A DNA stretch of 8,825 bases, taken from contig JAAUPH010000081.1 in NCBI GenBank assembly GCA_012035435.1, positions 1-8,825 of the forward strand, given 5' to 3'. Positions 5,576 through 8,825 of this stretch are shown in pieces (the stretch's first letter is position 1; the number at the start of each line of letters is the position of its first letter). A model generated the notes under the pieces. That model worked only from the letters and a program-made list of their open reading frames with translations. It did not search any database and had not been told where the DNA came from. Position numbers and translations under genes: made by a program. Source of the DNA: Sphingopyxis sp. (lineage in GTDB: Bacteria > Pseudomonadota > Alphaproteobacteria > Sphingomonadales > Sphingomonadaceae).

Positions 5576-6718
5576 ATGACCACCCAAACCACTCGCCGCA
5601 CGCCCATCGTCGGCCTCGACCTCGCGCGCTTTCTTGCTGCATTTCTGGTCATGCTCTTCCACCTCGCTTATCTCTCATGGGCAATCCCGGACAGCAGCGC
5701 AGGCGCGATAGCGGGCGGCGGCTTCGCCTTTCCTGCACTGACTGACATCAGCTGGTTTGGCTGGGTGGGGGTCGAGATTTTCTTTGTCCTGTCGGGCTTC
5801 GTCATCAGCTACTCGGCGGGCACCAACGCCTTCGCCTTTTTCCGTAGCCGCGTGCTGCGCCTGCTCCCCGGCGCTTGGGCATCCGCCACCATCACCGTGC
5901 TGATTCTGCTGGTCATTGGCCGTGACTATGCCATGAACCTGGGCGCGGTATATTTGCGCACTATCGCGTTCGTCCCCATCGCGCCGTGGCTGGACGGCGT
6001 TTACTGGACGCTGGCGATAGAGATCGCCTTCTATGCGCTCGTCCTAGCGCTGCTCATCATCGGTCGCATTGACCGGCTCGAAACGCTGCTCATCACCATC
6101 GGCACCACCAGCGCCGCCTTTTGGTTCAGCTTGACTGTCCTCGACCTCCCCCTCGCCGCCCGAGGCAGCTGGGGATGGCGCTTTGCCGAGATCGCGCTGC
6201 TCACCGACGGCGTGCTCTTCGCCATTGGCGGCTTGCTCTGGCTCAATCTATGCCGCCAGCCGACCGCGCGCCGATGGTGGCTCATCGCCGCCTTCACCAC
6301 CGTTGGCCTCGCCAAAATCGCGCTCCACGCCGCCATCGAACCCGCGGTGCTCGCCGCACCCTGGCGGATAGTTGTGCCGATGTTGCTATGGCTCGGCGCG
6401 CTCGTGCTGATCGTCGTCGCGGTGCGCGCCAATGGCTGGCTGTCGCGCCGCCTGAACCCTGCGCTGGTCCGCACGCTGGGGCTCGCCACCTATCCGCTAT
6501 ACCTGCTTCACACGACCGTGGGCGCGGCGGTGCTGCTCGGCCTTTCGGGAACAGGGATTGCTCCGTTGACGGCGCTGGCTCTGGCCATTGCAACCGCCGT
6601 CGCAGCAGCGCTAGCGACTGCCCGCTATCTCGAACCGCCCATCCGGCACCTGCTCGACCGCAGCCTCGCAATCCTGCCCGGCACCGGCGCCCGCAGCCCG
6701 GCCGCGCCTGCAACTTAA
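5576..6718 (+). CDS. acyltransferase-3 family integral membrane protein (OafA/YrhL-like)
   Basis: This is a 380-residue inner-membrane protein of the acyltransferase-3 family, which transfers acyl groups such as acetyl to surface polysaccharides, lipids or small molecules; the substrate cannot be read from sequence. The family landmarks are in order: LDLARFLAAFLVMLFH with the conserved His (H29), GWVGVEIFFVLSGFVI (about 65-80), FFRSRVLRLLPGAW with the Arg-rich loop, and WTLAIEIAFYAL (about 144-155). Many hydrophobic segments follow, and the late YPLYLLH is also conserved. The length is normal and the frame intact. ATG 5576 is chosen because AAGGG (5564-5568) lies seven bases upstream and the family motif starts within 15 residues; TTG 5555 lacks this. 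It lies between liuB and liuD in the same direction but has no evident role in leucine breakdown. Confidence 0.9.
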   Translation: MTTQTTRRTPIVGLDLARFLAAFLVMLFHLAYLSWAIPDSSAGAIAGGGFAFPALTDISWFGWVGVEIFFVLSGFVISYSAGTNAFAFFRSRVLRLLPGAWASATITVLILLVIGRDYAMNLGAVYLRTIAFVPIAPWLDGVYWTLAIEIAFYALVLALLIIGRIDRLETLLITIGTTSAAFWFSLTVLDLPLAARGSWGWRFAEIALLTDGVLFAIGGLLWLNLCRQPTARRWWLIAAFTTVGLAKIALHAAIEPAVLAAPWRIVVPMLLWLGALVLIVVAVRANGWLSRRLNPALVRTLGLATYPLYLLHTTVGAAVLLGLSGTGIAPLTALALAIATAVAAALATARYLEPPIRHLLDRSLAILPGTGARSPAAPAT

Positions 6719-6889
6719 CCACTGTCCTACATTGCGCAGACGCTGCTATGCGGCAAAACCATGCGTCCCTGAAGGGCGCGAAGGAAAGGCCGCAATGTCG
6801 GAAATACATGCGATTCAGTGTGAAGTTGCGCAGTTTTCCGCGACTTTTCACTGTTGGAGAATCACCGCCAAGCGGGCATGGTTGCGCGC
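6719..6889 (+). promoter_or_regulatory. spacer before liuD with an inverted repeat; promoter likely but not located
   Basis: These 171 bases hold no convincing gene. ACATTGCG (6729-6736) and CGCAATGT (6791-6798) are an eight-base inverted repeat that encloses the small hairpin at 6763-6779. The acyltransferase ends just upstream, so liuD may need its own promoter here. I found no clear -35/-10 pair. GGAGA at 6856-6860 is 17 bases from the nearest in-frame ATG, too far for ordinary spacing. Confidence 0.35.
6763..6779 (+). terminator. weak hairpin after the acyltransferase gene
   Basis: GCG-T-CCC and GGG-CGC pair around a TGAA tetraloop with one bulged T. There is no T-run downstream, so this is a weak terminator candidate or part of the liuD leader. 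Confidence 0.25.
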
Positions 6890-8757
6890 ATGATTCAATC
6901 GCTTCTCATCGCCAACCGCAGCGAAATTGCTTGCCGGATCATTCGCACCGCGCGGGCCATGGGTATCCGCACCGTCGCGGTCTATTCCGACGCAGATGCG
7001 AAAGCGCTGCATGTGCGGCAGGCCGATGAAGCTGTTCATATCGGCCCCTCGCCAGCGCGCGAGAGCTATCTGGTGGGCGCGAAGATCATCGCCGCTGCCA
7101 AGGCACGGGCGCGGAGGCGATTCATCCGGGTTATGGGTTTCTGTCCGAAAACGCCGAGTTTGCACAGGCGGTGATCGACGCAGGGCTGATCTGGGTCGGC
7201 CCGCGCCCTGCCAGCATCACCGCGATGGGGCTGAAGGATGCGGCGAAGACGCTGATGGCGGCGGCTGGCGTGCCGGTGACGCCTGGCTATTTGGGCGATA
7301 ATCAGGACCCCGATTTGCTGGCCGCCGAGGCCGCGAACATAGGCTTCCCCGTGCTGATCAAGGCCGTCGCGGGCGGCGGCGGCAAGGGCATGCGCAAGGT
7401 CGATGCGGCCGCCGATTTCGCCGACGCCCTCGCCTCCTGCCAGCGCGAGGCGGCGGCCTCGTTCGGCAACGCCCATATCCTCATCGAAAAATATATCCAG
7501 CGCCCCCGCCATATCGAGGTGCAGGTGTTTGGCGACACCCACGGCAATATCGTCCACCTGTTCGAACGCGATTGCAGCCTCCAGCGGCGGCACCAAAAGG
7601 TGATCGAGGAAGCCCCTGCCCCCGGCATGGACGAAGCCACGCGCGAACAGCTTTGCGCGGCGGCGGTGAAGGCGGCGAAGGCGGTCGATTATGTCGGCGC
7701 GGGCACGATCGAGTTCATCGCCGATGCGTCGGAAGGCCTGCGCGCGGACCGGATATGGTTCATGGAAATGAACACCCGGTTGCAGGTGGAGCATCCGGTG
7801 ACCGAGGAGATCACCGGCGTCGACCTGGTCGAATGGCAGCTGCGCGTGGCGAGTGGCGAGCCTCTGCCCAAGCGGCAGGAGGAGCTGAGCATTAATGGCT
7901 GGGCGGTGGAAGCGCGGCTCTATGCCGAGGATCCAGCGAAGGGGTTTTTGCCGAGTACGGGCACGCTGGAGATGTTCACCATCGACGATGGCTATGCCCG
8001 CATAGAAACCGGAGTCGAGCACGGCGACGAGATTTCTCCCTACTACGACCCAATGATCGCGAAAATCGTCACTCACGCCGAAACGCGTGACGCGACGATA
8101 TGGCGTATGGAGGACTGCCTGTCGGAATTGCATGTGTACCCGGTAAAAACCAATGCCCCGTTCCTCCTTCGGGCGTTGACCTCGGCGGAGTTCCGGGAGG
8201 CGCGGCTTGATACCGCCCTCATTTCGAACAATCCCGCCTGGGCGGACGCGGTGCCGTTGTCGGAGTCGGCCAGGAATCAAGCGGCGGTCGCGATGATTCA
8301 TCGTCGGTCGCACGAGCCGCTGGTGTCGCCAATTGGGTTTCGCCTGAATGCACCCACGCAGAGCGTCATCGCCATGATGCACGGGACTGATGTGGTAACG
8401 GGCGATGCGGGGCGCCGGTTCGACGGGTTACTCCAGTACGATGACGGCGAAACATTGTGGTTGAACGAGGCGGGCGAAACTTTCGCGCTGCGGCCCTTTG
8501 CCGCGCGTGGCACCGGCCATGCGAACGCCCATGACGGCGACATCCTCTCCCCCATGCCCGGCAAGGTCATCGCGGTCGATGTCGCGGCGGGGGACGCGGT
8601 GGTGAAAGGCCAGAAACTGCTCACCCTCGAAGCGATGAAGATGGAGCATAGCCTCACCGCGCCGTTCGACGGGGTGGTGGCGGAGCTGAACGCGGCCTCC
8701 GGCGCGCAAGTGCAGGTGGAGGCGCTGTTGGTACGAATATCGGCAGTGGAGGAATAG
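6890..8757 (+). pseudogene. liuD: methylcrotonyl-CoA carboxylase alpha subunit (biotin carboxylase + biotin carrier), one frameshift
   Basis: This subunit carboxylates biotin with ATP and bicarbonate and carries it to LiuB. Repaired, it is 622 residues. The biotin carboxylase N-domain starts [16 protein letters not shown]; the glycine-rich ATP loop is AGGGGKGM (about 161-168); HQKVIEEAPAPG and EMNTRLQVEHPVTEEITG (about 292-309) are the catalytic signatures. The C-terminal biotinyl domain has EAMKM with the biotin lysine at about 584. At about 7105 an A is missing (AAG GCA ACG GGC expected), and restoring it gives [20 protein letters not shown]. The uninterrupted frames are 6854-7174 and 7171-8757. 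ATG 6890 is chosen from family starts; ATG 6878 is possible and neither has a good ribosome site. ANRSEIA has Ser where ANRGEIA is usual. Other acyl-CoA carboxylase alpha subunits look similar; the liuB neighbour favours MCC. Confidence 0.88.
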
Positions 8758-8766
8758 AGCTAGGCG

Positions 8767-8795
8767 CTCCCCTTCAGGGAGGGGTTGGGGTGGGG
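8767..8795 (+). repeat. hairpin plus G-rich tract after liuD (terminator or dispersed repeat)
   Basis: CTCCC (8767-8771) pairs with GGGAG (8777-8781) around CTTCA, followed by GGGTTGGGGTGGGG. It begins ten bases after the liuD stop. A T-run is lacking. From memory, CTCCC-loop-GGGAGGGG followed by G-runs is a common dispersed intergenic motif in this group of bacteria; a genome count would decide. The remaining bases to 8825 show nothing clear, though an ATG at 8821 could begin another gene. Confidence 0.4.
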
Positions 8796-8825
8796 ACGTG
8801 TCGGCGATAGATTGTTTGCCATGAC

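Noticed and set aside
4360..5652. 430-codon open frame on the - strand
   Set aside because: It runs across the DUF559 gene and both repeats. Its long open length comes from repeats that lack stops in several frames, and its translation shows the repeat peptide twice with no domain.
6748..7029. reading frame from ATG 6748/6808 overlapping liuD
   Set aside because: It is out of frame with the conserved ANRSEIACR start, and its Arg/His-rich translation looks like a shadow.
7066..8382. 438-codon open frame on the - strand opposite liuD
   Set aside because: It is rich in His, Arg and Gln as expected from reversed high-GC codons, and it overlaps the conserved biotin carboxylase.
1..8825. tRNA, rRNA or known riboswitch
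   Set aside because: No cloverleaf, ribosomal segment or recognisable riboswitch core was found on either strand by reading.

Overview
The window looks like the chromosome of a high-GC alphaproteobacterium, most likely in the Sphingomonadales. The reasons are the strong G/C third-position bias, an isocitrate dehydrogenase of the alphaproteobacterial 'Rickettsia-type' (about 480-490 residues with a C-terminal extension), and several intergenic palindromes of a kind I associate with sphingomonads. The order is an inference; only the broad assignment is well supported.

Layout. Positions 2-52 may be the 3' end of a gene on the + strand. Two tandem hairpins (57-162) separate it from a LysR-type regulator on the - strand (160-1022), which is broken by one missing base. 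A 105-base divergent spacer leads to an intact isocitrate dehydrogenase gene (1128-2594). Next is the carboxyltransferase (beta) subunit of a methylcrotonyl-CoA carboxylase, liuB/mccB (2659-4318). It has two single-base frameshifts and an 87-base palindromic element inserted in frame. Just after it is a possible small lipoprotein gene (4321-4770) with a TAG codon in its lipobox. A DUF559 nuclease-fold gene (4939-5472) then lies between two directly oriented copies of a ~145-base palindromic repeat, and the repeats supply both its Shine-Dalgarno sequence and its last 48 codons. An acyltransferase-3 membrane protein (5576-6718) follows. The window ends with the biotin carboxylase/biotin-carrier (alpha) subunit liuD/mccA (6890-8757), again with one missing base.

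How the genes fit together. liuB and liuD encode the two subunits of the biotin enzyme that carboxylates 3-methylcrotonyl-CoA in leucine degradation, whose products feed the TCA cycle where isocitrate dehydrogenase acts. No liuA, liuC or liuE is present, and the two subunit genes are about 2.6 kb apart, with the repeat/DUF559 module and the acyltransferase between them. The LysR protein is placed to control isocitrate dehydrogenase or itself.

Caveat. All four frameshifts are repaired by adding one base next to an identical base. The proteins are otherwise well preserved, so sequencing or assembly error is a serious alternative to real gene decay. The most interesting structures are the repeat-DUF559-repeat unit and the palindrome translated inside liuB.
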